A DNA stretch of 21,645 bases, from contig CAVEUM010000029.1 in NCBI GenBank assembly GCA_963618735.1, forward strand, positions 1 through 21,645. The letters are read 5' to 3'. The notes under the pieces are model-generated. The model worked only from the letters and a program-made list of their open reading frames with translations. It ran no database searches and had not been told where the DNA came from. The DNA comes from CAKUFA01 sp963618735 (GTDB lineage: Bacteria > Bacillota > Clostridia > Christensenellales > Aristaeellaceae). Made by a program: the position numbers and the translations under genes. Positions 1 through 7,041 of this stretch are shown here, one piece after another. Each line of letters starts with the position of its first letter. Position 1 is the stretch's first letter.

Positions 1-313
1 CTGTTAAAACAGACGAAGTCTGCGATCGCCCCTGCACCCTTCGGGGTGCACTCCTATGGAGAAGTCTTCACTTGTAACTTTATAAAAGTTGCAAAGCAAA
101 TCAACTTACAGAAGAGTGCATGCGAAGGGTCCAGGGGGCGAGGGTCTTCGACCCGCTTAACAGCCCCTGGAACAACAGGTCAAATATCTTTGATCCATAG
201 GGCAAGCATGCTTGCCAGCAAAAAAGATTTCGCTCTGCGGAGCGACCAAAGGGCTGTTAAAACAGACGAAGTCTGCGATCGCCCCTGCACCCTTCGGGGG
301 TGCACTCCTTTTA
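1..313 (+). repeat. Palindrome-rich tandem repeat array, left copy
   Basis: A block beginning CTGTTAAAACAGACGAAG occurs at 1-46 and again at 254-299, giving a tandem period of 253 bp. The unit is packed with hairpins: a GAA-loop hairpin (CAGAC/GTCTG), GCGATCGC, a C(TTCG)G-capped hairpin (GCACCC/GGGTGC) at the start, a 10-bp stem at 72-94 with loop ATA, an outer CCAGGGG/CCCCTGG stem enclosing GGGTC-TTC-GACCC around 130-171, the 16-bp perfect palindrome at 201-216, and TCGCTC-TGCG-GAGCGA at 230-245. The same unit recurs inverted at the right edge of the window. No recognisable protein is encoded. From 314 to 379 I see only an A-rich leader with the ribosome site of the next gene. Confidence 0.9.
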
Positions 314-379
314 GGAAATCTTCAATCGTTACTTTTTAAGTTTCATAACAAAAGCAAAAAAAGAAAGGAGCCATGAAAA

Positions 380-976
380 GTGAGCGCACTTTTCGATCTT
401 TGCGCCACCCTGACCATGGACACTTCCGCCTTTGAATCAGCGGCACAAGCCGCCCTTGCAACAGGCGAATCCCTGTCCGCAGGGCTGGAAAAGCAATTAA
501 CCCAGGCAGGGCAGACCCTGCAAACCGCTGCTTTGGGTGCGTCTGACGCGTGGAGCACCTTAGGCCAGACAGGCAGCGACAGCATGTCCGCCCTCCGTCA
601 GAGCGGCGTCAGCGCCTGGCAGGCCATTGAACGCCAAATCACCTCCGCCACTGCGGCGGCACGGCGATACCTTTCCCTGCAGGGCGGCGGCAAGGGCTAC
701 GCTGTGGGACTGGACTATGTCCCCTACAATGAATTCCCTGCCACCCTTCACGAGGGAGAAGCCGTGCTGACCAAAGCGGAAGCCAACGCCTGGCGCAGGG
801 GCGAAGGAAGAACATCCTCCGCAGGGGCGTCCGCGGAGGAGATTGCCGAGGCGGTGCAGTCCGCACTATCGAAGGTGATGGTTCGCATGGATGGCGAAAC
901 CGTTGGCAGACTGGTGGCAGATACCGTGTCCCGTGAAATCGGCCGAAAGGGTCGGGAAAGGAGCGTGAGCCTATGA
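380..976 (+). CDS. Very short phage tail tape measure-like protein
   Basis: This 198-aa protein combines both ends of a siphovirus tape measure protein. Residues 1-20 read LFDLCATLTMDTSAFE, the usual tape-measure start. Residues 107-139 hold the motif GLDYVPYNEFPATLHEGEA followed by VLTKAEANAWR, typical of tape-measure C-termini in Clostridia phages. Tape measures are usually many hundreds of residues because length sets tail length, so the long helical centre is missing here. The start is GTG at 380, nine bases after GGAG at 367-370. An ATG at 373 is too close to that site and its frame stops at 433. The gene overlaps the distal tail gene by ATGA. It may be a minimal working protein or the product of an internal deletion. 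Confidence 0.75.
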   Translation: MSALFDLCATLTMDTSAFESAAQAALATGESLSAGLEKQLTQAGQTLQTAALGASDAWSTLGQTGSDSMSALRQSGVSAWQAIERQITSATAAARRYLSLQGGGKGYAVGLDYVPYNEFPATLHEGEAVLTKAEANAWRRGEGRTSSAGASAEEIAEAVQSALSKVMVRMDGETVGRLVADTVSREIGRKGRERSVSL

Positions 977-1734
977 ACTGCGCAATGAACGGGCAATCCC
1001 TGACGGCGCTGGATGACACCATTCGCCTGATGGATGTTCAGGAGGACGGCGCCGGCATGAGCGTCACCACCTGTGAGATGGGCGGCAGGGACGGAACACG
1101 ATTCCTTCGCAAGCGCCGAACCTGCCTGACGGTGCATGTCATCCTTCAAGTGCGGGAAAGAAATCCCATGCGTCGGATGATGGTGCTGGAGAAAATCGCG
1201 TCCTGGTGCCGGGATGGCCTGCTGACGGTGGATAATCGCCCAAACCAGCGCCTGAACTGCGTGTGTGTGCAGGGCGTGGAGGGCATCTCCTCGGTGGGCT
1301 GGGCGGATACGGTGACCCTCGTTTTCCGTGCCTACGGTCTGCCCTGGTGGGAAAGCATTGTCCCCTGCTGTGTGACACTATCTGACGGCGAGGAAGCCGT
1401 TCTTCGTGTGGGCGGCACGGCGGAAAGCACCTGGGCAGAGGCGGAAGTGACCGCCAAAGGAAAGGTGAACAGTCTGGCCATCACCTGCGGAGACAGCGCA
1501 CTTCGCTTTACGGAGCTGGCCATGCAGGATGGGGAAAAGCTGCTCATCACCTGGAATCGGGAGGGGATTCAGCGGATTGTGATTCAGGGGGAAGCAGAGC
1601 GCTCTGCCCTTCCCAATCGCACGGCGGATTCTTCCGATGAACTGACCCTGCCCCAGAGAAAGAGCGTCCCCATCCGCGTGGAGGCGGACGGGGCGGTGAT
1701 GGCTACCATCAAGGCCAGGGGAAGGTACGTGTAA
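973..1734 (+). CDS. Distal tail protein (Dit-like)
   Basis: This 253-aa protein sits directly after the tape measure gene, the standard place for the distal tail (Dit, SPP1 gp19.1-like) protein that forms the hub joining tail tube and tip. The N-terminal half is rich in strands and aromatic residues, with a charged turn (GGRDGTRFLRKRR, about residues 37-49) and SVGWADTVTLVFRAYGLPWWE around residues 101-121, in keeping with the Dit core. The C-terminal half is a second beta-rich domain ending KARGRYV. The ATG overlaps the previous stop as ATGA, so translation is probably coupled. The assignment rests on context, size and general sequence character more than on a diagnostic motif. Confidence 0.7.
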   Translation: MNCAMNGQSLTALDDTIRLMDVQEDGAGMSVTTCEMGGRDGTRFLRKRRTCLTVHVILQVRERNPMRRMMVLEKIASWCRDGLLTVDNRPNQRLNCVCVQGVEGISSVGWADTVTLVFRAYGLPWWESIVPCCVTLSDGEEAVLRVGGTAESTWAEAEVTAKGKVNSLAITCGDSALRFTELAMQDGEKLLITWNREGIQRIVIQGEAERSALPNRTADSSDELTLPQRKSVPIRVEADGAVMATIKARGRYV

Positions 1735-1764
1735 CCTTGTGAGCCTGATGAGAAAGGAAACAAC

Positions 1765-3420
1765 ATGACCAATATTCGTTTGCCGCGGCTTATGGATGCG
1801 TCCATGAGGGAAATCGCGCGGCTGCATCCATCCAAATTGCAGGTGACGCAAAACCTGACGCCGCTGTCCAGCGCGGTGATTGAGCTGCCTGAGGGCGAGA
1901 CCATCGCAGAGGTTGGGCAATACGCCGAATTGTACGGCGCCTTTGGTTCCATGGGCATCTTCCGCATCACCGAAACGGAGCATCGCGTGGGTGATGCATC
2001 GGGACAGACTCTATACCTCACCCACGGCCTGGCCACCCTGTCGGACGATGTACTCCCGGGATACACGGAGCTGGGCGGCAGTGACATGACCACCTCTCAG
2101 GTGCTGGAGCGCCTGCTATCCTGCCAGGCTGACCAGCGCTGGACGCTGGGAGATTGCGAGTATGCGGAAAACTTCTCCTACAGTTGGGAAAATGAGAATC
2201 TGCTCACGGCCATTCTCAGCGTGGCGCAGGTGCTGCCGGATGATCCCGTATGGGATTTTGATCAATCGGCAACCCCGTGGCGGCTTCACCTTCGCAGAGC
2301 CTCCGTGCAGGTGTGCGAGTGCCGCATGGGACGGGGACTGAAAAGCGTCAGCGTCACGGAGGATCGGAGCCAAATGTGCACGCGGCTGTATCCCCTGGGG
2401 TATGGCGAGGGCGCGGATCAGATGCACATCGGCAGCGTGAACCGGGGCGTGAAATATCTGCAGGCGGACACAGCGGAAAAGTACGGCATCATTTCCGGCG
2501 TGTGGACAGACACTTCCATCACCGAGCCTGCAACCTTGATGGCGGCAGGCAAGCGGGTGCTGGAGAAAAACTGTCAGCCTGCCATAACCGTGGAAGTGGA
2601 AGGCGCGGAGCTGGCGTCGGGCACGGGTGAACCCCTGGATCGGCTGCAGGTGGGCAGGCTGTGCCGCATCCCCTTGCCTGAAGAAAATATGACGGTGCTT
2701 CAGCGGATTATTTCCGCTGTGTATGAGGATGTGCTGAACGCCCCCGAGAAGGTGCGGCTGACGCTGTCCACCGCCCAGACGGATACCTCCGCAGCACTGG
2801 CGACCCTGCAGCGGAAGAGCAAAGTGGGCGAAACGTACAGCCAGGGCGCTGCCAGCGAGTACAGCATCCATTTCGGGGATAACTGCGATGAAGAACATCC
2901 TGCAGTGCTGCGGTTCTTCATCGATGAGGATGCCATCCATGTGAACAGCGTGAAGGTACGCTTCAGTCGGGAGGCGTTCCGCGCCTACGAGAAGGCGACA
3001 GCGTCCGGCGGACAGGTTGCCGCGTCCGATGAGGTGCTGGCCATTGGCTCTGCATACATGAACAGCAGCAAGCGCATTCCTGTATCGGACGGTTACGTGA
3101 CGCTTACAGCCTCCGCCATTGACCACAGCCACCGCGGCGCACTGAAGCTGGCTGCCCACACCCATCGCATGGTGTACGGAATTTACGAGGGAGAGACCTG
3201 CGAGTCCGTCACGGTGACGGTGGATGGCAACAGCGTTCCTGCGGAAAGCATCGTTTCGGGAAGCTTTGACGCCGCGGGGTATCTGGCGAAGGACAGCCGC
3301 GGCAGAATCCGCCGAGGGGCGTGGCATGAGGTGGTGTTTACGCCTTCGGGGCTGGGAAGAATCGAAGCGGACATGCATGTGAGGACGTTCATCAGAAGCC
3401 TGACAGGGGCTGAATTGTAA
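1765..3420 (+). CDS. Phage tail tip protein (Tal / minor structural protein family)
   Basis: This 551-aa protein follows the distal tail protein with a GAAAGGAA ribosome site 8-10 bases before ATG 1765. Its size, position and N-terminal half match the tail endopeptidase/tail-associated protein family of Gram-positive siphoviruses, which forms the tail tip. The N-terminal region has FGSMGIFRITETEHRVGD near residues 52-69, followed by the mostly beta platform region and an NFSYSWENENLLTAILSV segment. The C-terminal third is beta-rich and probably decoration or receptor contact. I see no obvious lysozyme or peptidase catalytic motif, so an enzymatic role is not claimed. The reading frame is open throughout. 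Confidence 0.7.
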   Translation: MTNIRLPRLMDASMREIARLHPSKLQVTQNLTPLSSAVIELPEGETIAEVGQYAELYGAFGSMGIFRITETEHRVGDASGQTLYLTHGLATLSDDVLPGYTELGGSDMTTSQVLERLLSCQADQRWTLGDCEYAENFSYSWENENLLTAILSVAQVLPDDPVWDFDQSATPWRLHLRRASVQVCECRMGRGLKSVSVTEDRSQMCTRLYPLGYGEGADQMHIGSVNRGVKYLQADTAEKYGIISGVWTDTSITEPATLMAAGKRVLEKNCQPAITVEVEGAELASGTGEPLDRLQVGRLCRIPLPEENMTVLQRIISAVYEDVLNAPEKVRLTLSTAQTDTSAALATLQRKSKVGETYSQGAASEYSIHFGDNCDEEHPAVLRFFIDEDAIHVNSVKVRFSREAFRAYEKATASGGQVAASDEVLAIGSAYMNSSKRIPVSDGYVTLTASAIDHSHRGALKLAAHTHRMVYGIYEGETCESVTVTVDGNSVPAESIVSGSFDAAGYLAKDSRGRIRRGAWHEVVFTPSGLGRIEADMHVRTFIRSLTGAEL

Positions 3421-3463
3421 AGAACCATGGCAGAGGGCTGCCAAAAGAAAGGAGCATTTTCTC

Positions 3464-4615
3464 ATGTGGAGCTATACCATCAATCTGCAAAATCCGTTGA
3501 AGCTCCTGAAAGCGCAGGAGCCGCTTTTCACCGGGGACAGGGCGGCGCATACCCTGTCCCTTTCTGTCCTTGACGGAGAGGATGCCTTTCCTCTTACGGA
3601 CTACACCCTTCGCGGCTACTTCCTCCGCAGTGACGGGGAGACCGTCCTTCTTACGGGAAGTACCGCATCGAACACGGCGGCATTGACCCTGACGGAAAGC
3701 TGCTACGCCGTTCCCGGCGTTTTTACCCTGGTGGTGAAGGCCGCTGCCGCGCAAGAGGTGCGCACCCTGCTGGCGGTGAGCGGCAACATCCTGTGCAGCG
3801 CCACCGACAGCGTGATTGACCCCGAAAATGTCATTCCGTCCCTCAGCGAATTGCTGGCGCAGATTGACAGGATGGAGCAGGCATCTGACCGCGCGGCCAA
3901 CGCGGCAAACAGCGCGGAGACCATCGCCCAAAGTGTTGCGGATAAGCTGAATCACGGGGAGCTGAACGGCCGCGGGCTGACCATCCTCGGCTATTACGAG
4001 ACCCTCGCTGCCCTGACGGAGAGCGTTGCTTCTCCTTCTGCGGGAGACTGCTACGGCATCGGTTCTGCCGCACCCTACGACCTGTATGTGTATGACGCGG
4101 CGGACGGCGTCTGGCGGAATAACGGCTCCTTCAGCGGCATTCCTGCGGGAGGAAGCAAGGGACAGGTGCTGATGAAGACATCGAATCAGGCATCGGATAT
4201 GGCATGGGCAACGCCGCCCGTTACCTCTGTGAACGGGCATACGGGCGATGTGGTGCTCACCATCCCCCACGCGCAATTGACGGAGCACGCCGCGTCCTCC
4301 TTTGGCTGGTGGATGGAGGCCAACACCTGGACGCCCCTGATGAAGTACACCTTGACGGAAGACGGCACCTACCTGGTCATTTTCCGCATGGTGCTATCCC
4401 AGGCGGTAAGCAGCCGAACCCTGGCAGGCGTTGGGCTGAATGATGCGTATACCGCCGTGCAGACGGTATCCGCAGGGGTCACGGGGGCGCACACCACCGC
4501 CGTTGGTGCGTTCGGGGTGTCCGCAGGGGATGAAATCAGCTGCAGCATCTGCAGCGATACTGCAGGGTCGTATACACTGTCAGATGCCTGGGTTTCCGTG
4601 GTGAAACTGGGATGA
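3464..4615 (+). CDS. Baseplate/tail fibre protein (BppU-like N-terminus)
   Basis: This 383-aa protein starts at ATG 3464 after AAAGGAG. Residues 1-120 resemble the N-terminal domain of upper baseplate proteins (BppU) and related tail fibres, with strands alternating with a GYFLRSDGETVLLTG loop. Residues 121-165 are predicted helix or coiled coil (LAQIDRMEQASDRAANAAN). A small globular repeat follows (GRGLTILGYYETLAAL to YDLYVYDAADGVWRNNG, about 169-220), and then SVNGHTGDVVLT at 255-266, a motif common in Gram-positive phage fibres. The C-terminal ~100 residues form a beta domain that could bind a surface ligand. Its stop overlaps the next reading frame. Confidence 0.7.
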   Translation: MWSYTINLQNPLKLLKAQEPLFTGDRAAHTLSLSVLDGEDAFPLTDYTLRGYFLRSDGETVLLTGSTASNTAALTLTESCYAVPGVFTLVVKAAAAQEVRTLLAVSGNILCSATDSVIDPENVIPSLSELLAQIDRMEQASDRAANAANSAETIAQSVADKLNHGELNGRGLTILGYYETLAALTESVASPSAGDCYGIGSAAPYDLYVYDAADGVWRNNGSFSGIPAGGSKGQVLMKTSNQASDMAWATPPVTSVNGHTGDVVLTIPHAQLTEHAASSFGWWMEANTWTPLMKYTLTEDGTYLVIFRMVLSQAVSSRTLAGVGLNDAYTAVQTVSAGVTGAHTTAVGAFGVSAGDEISCSICSDTAGSYTLSDAWVSVVKLG

Positions 4616-4629
4616 AGGGAGGACAAGAT

Positions 4630-4941
4630 ATGCCTGCGTGGATGCAATCCATTCTGACCATGCTCCTGACCGTTCTGGCGTCCAACGGTTTCTGGACGCT
4701 GCTCCAGTCCCGCCGTGACGCACGGGATGAAACGAAAAAGCTCCTGCGGGGCATTGCTCACGACCGCATTATTTCCCTGGGCGAGCGTGCCCTGCAGCAG
4801 GGTCAGATTACCTCGGACGAATATGAAAATCTCTATGACTACCTGTACAGACCCTATAAAGCCCTCGGCGGAAACGGCAGCGCCGAAAGGATTATGGAGC
4901 AGGTAAAGCGACTGCCCATACGAAAGGAAGCATCGAAATGA
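4630..4941 (+). CDS. Small phage membrane protein before the holin
   Basis: This 103-aa protein has one hydrophobic N-terminal segment (about residues 5-25, MQSILTMLLTVLASNGFWTLL) and a soluble helical part containing AHDRIISLGERALQQGQ and YDYLYRPYKALGGNG. Such proteins occur between tail fibre and holin genes in Clostridia prophages and are usually left as unknown phage proteins. I chose ATG 4630 because GGGAGG at 4617-4622 lies seven bases before it. An upstream in-frame ATG at 4612 overlaps the previous stop but has no site. Its end overlaps the holin start (ATGA). A role in lysis or membrane docking of the tail is only a guess. Confidence 0.65.
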   Translation: MPAWMQSILTMLLTVLASNGFWTLLQSRRDARDETKKLLRGIAHDRIISLGERALQQGQITSDEYENLYDYLYRPYKALGGNGSAERIMEQVKRLPIRKEASK

Positions 4942-5144
4942 ACAAAGAAATCATCATTCGCAAACTGACCTCCCGCAAGTTTTGGCTTGCGCTCATCTCC
5001 TTCATCACCCTGCTGTGCACCGCCTGCGGCATTGCGGAGGACACCGCCGCTCAGGTGGGTGCCATTGTGATGGCAGGCGCCACGGTGATTGCCTACATCT
5101 TCGGCGAAGGATTCGTGGATGCCGAAAAAGAAGATGAAACTTGA
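4938..5144 (+). CDS. Phage holin
   Basis: This 68-aa protein has two hydrophobic segments, about residues 15-33 and 39-57, joined by a short acidic turn (GIAEDTAAQ) and ending in a charged acidic tail (GFVDAEKEDET). That is the layout of small two-span phage holins, which open pores in the cell membrane at the end of infection. The start overlaps the previous stop as ATGA. An endolysin gene would normally come next, but the next gene is a chromosomal-type metal sensor. The stop codon (5142-5144) lies inside the -35 box of that gene's promoter, so the phage cassette ends sharply here. Confidence 0.75.
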   Translation: MNKEIIIRKLTSRKFWLALISFITLLCTACGIAEDTAAQVGAIVMAGATVIAYIFGEGFVDAEKEDET

Positions 5145-5170
5145 CATCCCTTTTGCTGAGAAGGTATAAT
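5141..5170 (+). promoter_or_regulatory. Consensus sigma-A promoter of csoR-like gene
   Basis: TTGACA at 5141-5146 and TATAAT at 5165-5170 both match the consensus fully, with an 18-base spacer. The -35 box overlaps the holin stop codon. Such a strong promoter fits a gene that is held down by a repressor. Confidence 0.9.
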
Positions 5171-5175
5171 AAGCA

Positions 5176-5189
5176 TACCCCCAGGGGTA
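5176..5189 (+). promoter_or_regulatory. CsoR-type operator
   Basis: TACCCC-CA-GGGGTA is a perfect palindrome with the G-tract pattern known for CsoR/RcnR-family operators. It begins six bases after the -10 box, so it covers the likely transcription start and the first leader bases. Bound repressor would block its own promoter. Confidence 0.85.
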
Positions 5190-5207
5190 GTAGAAAGCGA
5201 GGCAGCT

Positions 5208-5483
5208 ATGAAGCAATGCATGGATGCAGAAAACCTGCATCGTCGGTTGAAGAAGATTATCGGACAGGTACAGGCGATTGACCGCATGGTCGATGAGGAC
5301 ATTCCCTGCGAGGATGTACTGGCGCAGATTAACGCCGCCAAGTCTGCCCTGAACGGGTGCGGCAAGGTGGTTCTGGAAGGCCATATCAAGCATTGCGTCC
5401 GCGATGGTATTGAGCATGGCGACGCGGACAAGACCATTGAAAGCTTCACCAAGGCGGTGGAGCGGTTTGCAAACATGCAATAA
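5208..5483 (+). CDS. csoR: CsoR-family copper-sensing repressor
   Basis: This 91-aa, all-helical protein belongs to the CsoR/RcnR/FrmR family of metal- or thiol-sensing repressors. Residues Cys34, His59 and Cys63 reproduce the Cu(I) triad of CsoR with the same spacing (25 and 4 residues; Cys36, His61 and Cys65 in the mycobacterial protein). The family helix is seen in LKKIIGQVQAIDRMV. The start ATG 5208 follows GAGG five bases upstream. A consensus promoter and a palindromic G-tract operator lie upstream, so it is probably self-regulated. No copper ATPase, chaperone or sulfurtransferase gene adjoins it: a terminator follows and the next gene has its own promoter. Confidence 0.92.
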   Translation: MKQCMDAENLHRRLKKIIGQVQAIDRMVDEDIPCEDVLAQINAAKSALNGCGKVVLEGHIKHCVRDGIEHGDADKTIESFTKAVERFANMQ

Positions 5484-5522
5484 GGCAAATGGCAGGGCGG
5501 CTTTGCTGTCTTGCCGTTTTTT
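5484..5522 (+). terminator. Terminator after csoR
   Basis: GGCAA (5484-5488) and TTGCC (5511-5515) form the base of a hairpin that starts directly after the TAA stop and is followed by a run of six T at 5517-5522. Confidence 0.75.
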
Positions 5523-5537
5523 GTTACAATTAAGTCA

Positions 5538-5566
5538 TTGACGCGTCATATTCATAATGATATACT
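5538..5566 (+). promoter_or_regulatory. Sigma-A promoter of the DUF3048 gene
   Basis: TTGACG at 5538-5543 and TATACT at 5561-5566 are separated by 17 bases. They lie between the csoR terminator and the next ribosome site. Confidence 0.75.
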
Positions 5567-5626
5567 GATTCTATATGGGAAGATGGATCTTTCCATATCC
5601 GACAAACGAAAGTGAGGAATCGATTC

Positions 5627-6733
5627 ATGAAGAGATTCGTTTCTCTCCTGCTGGCGCTGACACTGGGTCTGTCTGTTGCCTCCGCCACGGCAGAGACTGT
5701 CATCAATTCCACGGAAAAGCGCGGCATTAAGCTGCAGAAGGTGGGATTGAATGAGGTGGAAGACGGCATCAGCCCTACCACGGGTCTGGCACTGGCAGAC
5801 TATGACGCGCCCGAAGGCTTTGCCGGCCTGGCTGTTACCGGCCGCTACCTGCCCATGATGGTGCAGATTGACAACAGCGACGGCGGCGTGAACGACATCG
5901 CTCCCTGGGGCGCCACCTATGCGGATGTGGTGTATGAGACGCCTCTGCACTCCAAGGGCTTCACCCGTATCTCCTACATCTTCTCCGACCTGATTCCCGA
6001 CAGCGTGGGTCCTGTTCGTTCCACCCGTGTGGGTCATGCCTGGATTCGTGAGGAGTGGGACGCCGGCTTCCTGTTCTATGGCAGCCAGGAGTACGCCAAG
6101 ACCAGCGTAAAGGCCGTGTTCAAGTCCACCGGTGCCAACAAGAAGGGCATTATCTTCTCCGGCACGGACGGTGCCAACAAGGCACACAAGCAGTACTACA
6201 CTGTGCGCAAGGGTCTTGCTTCCCCTCATAACAAGGACGCCAACGTGGCCGCTATCAGCGAACTGGTGCCGGAAGATCATGTCGCTCCCAATCACGCCTA
6301 TCTGTTTACGGATGACGTGCCCGAAGGCGACGACGCTACCGAGGTCATCATCAACTGGGACGCTGTGCATTACGGCTCCAACCTGATTTATGACGCGGAC
6401 AGCAATGCCTATTTCCGCTACATGCGCTATCCGGATGACGAGCTGGTTCCCTATGAGGATCGCGACACCCAGGAGCAGCTGAGCTTCTCCAATGTGATTA
6501 TCCAGTTCTGCGAAACCGAGTGGAGCCGCTCCGATGCCCCGATTACTCAGGTGGTTGGCGAAGGCAATGCGGACTTCTTTATGGCAGGCAAGCACGTGGC
6601 TGGCTACTGGAAGCGTGAGGACATGTCTTCCCGTACGGTGTTCTACGGCCCCGATGGCAACGAAATGCCCATGCAGCGCGGCAAGACCCTGATTGTGGTT
6701 ATCCCGCCGGAAAAGACCGTGTCTTACAACTAA
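5627..6733 (+). CDS. Secreted DUF3048 (YerB-like) protein
   Basis: This 368-aa protein carries a signal peptide (MKRFVSLLLALTLG, with likely cleavage after SVASATA) and lacks the lipobox cysteine found in YerB of Bacillus. The DUF3048 signature is clear: LPMMVQIDNSDGG near the start of the domain, GATYADVVYETPLHS, FTRISYIFSD and SVGPVRSTRVGH. The C-terminal part has SNVIIQFCETEW and GKTLIVVIPPEKTV. The biochemical role of the family is not established; it is extracytoplasmic. I placed the start at ATG 5627 because GTGAGG at 5612-5617 is its ribosome site, although that GTG is also in frame. It has its own promoter and stands alone. Confidence 0.9.
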   Translation: MKRFVSLLLALTLGLSVASATAETVINSTEKRGIKLQKVGLNEVEDGISPTTGLALADYDAPEGFAGLAVTGRYLPMMVQIDNSDGGVNDIAPWGATYADVVYETPLHSKGFTRISYIFSDLIPDSVGPVRSTRVGHAWIREEWDAGFLFYGSQEYAKTSVKAVFKSTGANKKGIIFSGTDGANKAHKQYYTVRKGLASPHNKDANVAAISELVPEDHVAPNHAYLFTDDVPEGDDATEVIINWDAVHYGSNLIYDADSNAYFRYMRYPDDELVPYEDRDTQEQLSFSNVIIQFCETEWSRSDAPITQVVGEGNADFFMAGKHVAGYWKREDMSSRTVFYGPDGNEMPMQRGKTLIVVIPPEKTVSYN

Positions 6734-6743
6734 GAATCTTTAC

Positions 6744-7017
6744 AAGGGGCATTGCTTGCGAAAGCGTGCCCCTCAGGGTATCGACAAAGCGGCTTTGCCG
6801 CTTTGTCGAAAAATGCACTCGCTCATTGGTCGAACGGCAAGCCGTTCTCCCGGCCATTCGCTCGTGTAAGGAAGCGATTTCTGACGAAATCGCTGCGGCT
6901 TTCACCGCACATGTCGCTGAAAGCCGATCTAGAGTTGAAGGGCTTGCGAGCCCTCCAACGCCACCCTGGATTTTTTGATAGTTTGAGGGGCATTGCTTGC
7001 AAAAGCGTGCCCCTCCT
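6744..7017. repeat. Hairpin-cluster element between direct repeats
   Basis: Two 31-bp copies (6744-6774 and 6985-7015, 29 of 31 identical) bracket about 210 bp. Each copy is itself a hairpin with GGGGCA/TGCCCC arms. Between them lie five more hairpins: 6781-6809 (13-bp perfect stem, TTT loop), 6832-6847 (7-bp stem), 6873-6894 (9-bp stem, TGAC loop), 6896-6926 (9-bp stem, 13-base loop) and 6939-6954 (6-bp stem, TGCG loop). The region fills the gap between the DUF3048 and esterase genes and has no supported gene. It differs in sequence from the repeats at the window edges, though both are clusters of short hairpins. Confidence 0.85.
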
Positions 7018-7041
7018 TTTGCATTTGTGAGGGAACATTCA

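Noticed and set aside
1..313. Possible CRISPR array
   Set aside because: Units are ~250 bp and nearly continuous, with no short repeat/unique spacer pattern and no cas genes.
46..339. 97-codon open frame inside the left repeat array
   Set aside because: It is built from palindromic repeat units, has no ribosome site and no protein-like composition.
2116..3465. 449-codon open frame on the - strand
   Set aside because: It is antisense to the tail tip gene and has no start signal or family resemblance.
6781..6954. Possible tRNA or small structured RNA gene in the hairpin cluster
   Set aside because: The hairpins do not fall into a cloverleaf and no T-loop or acceptor pairing is seen.
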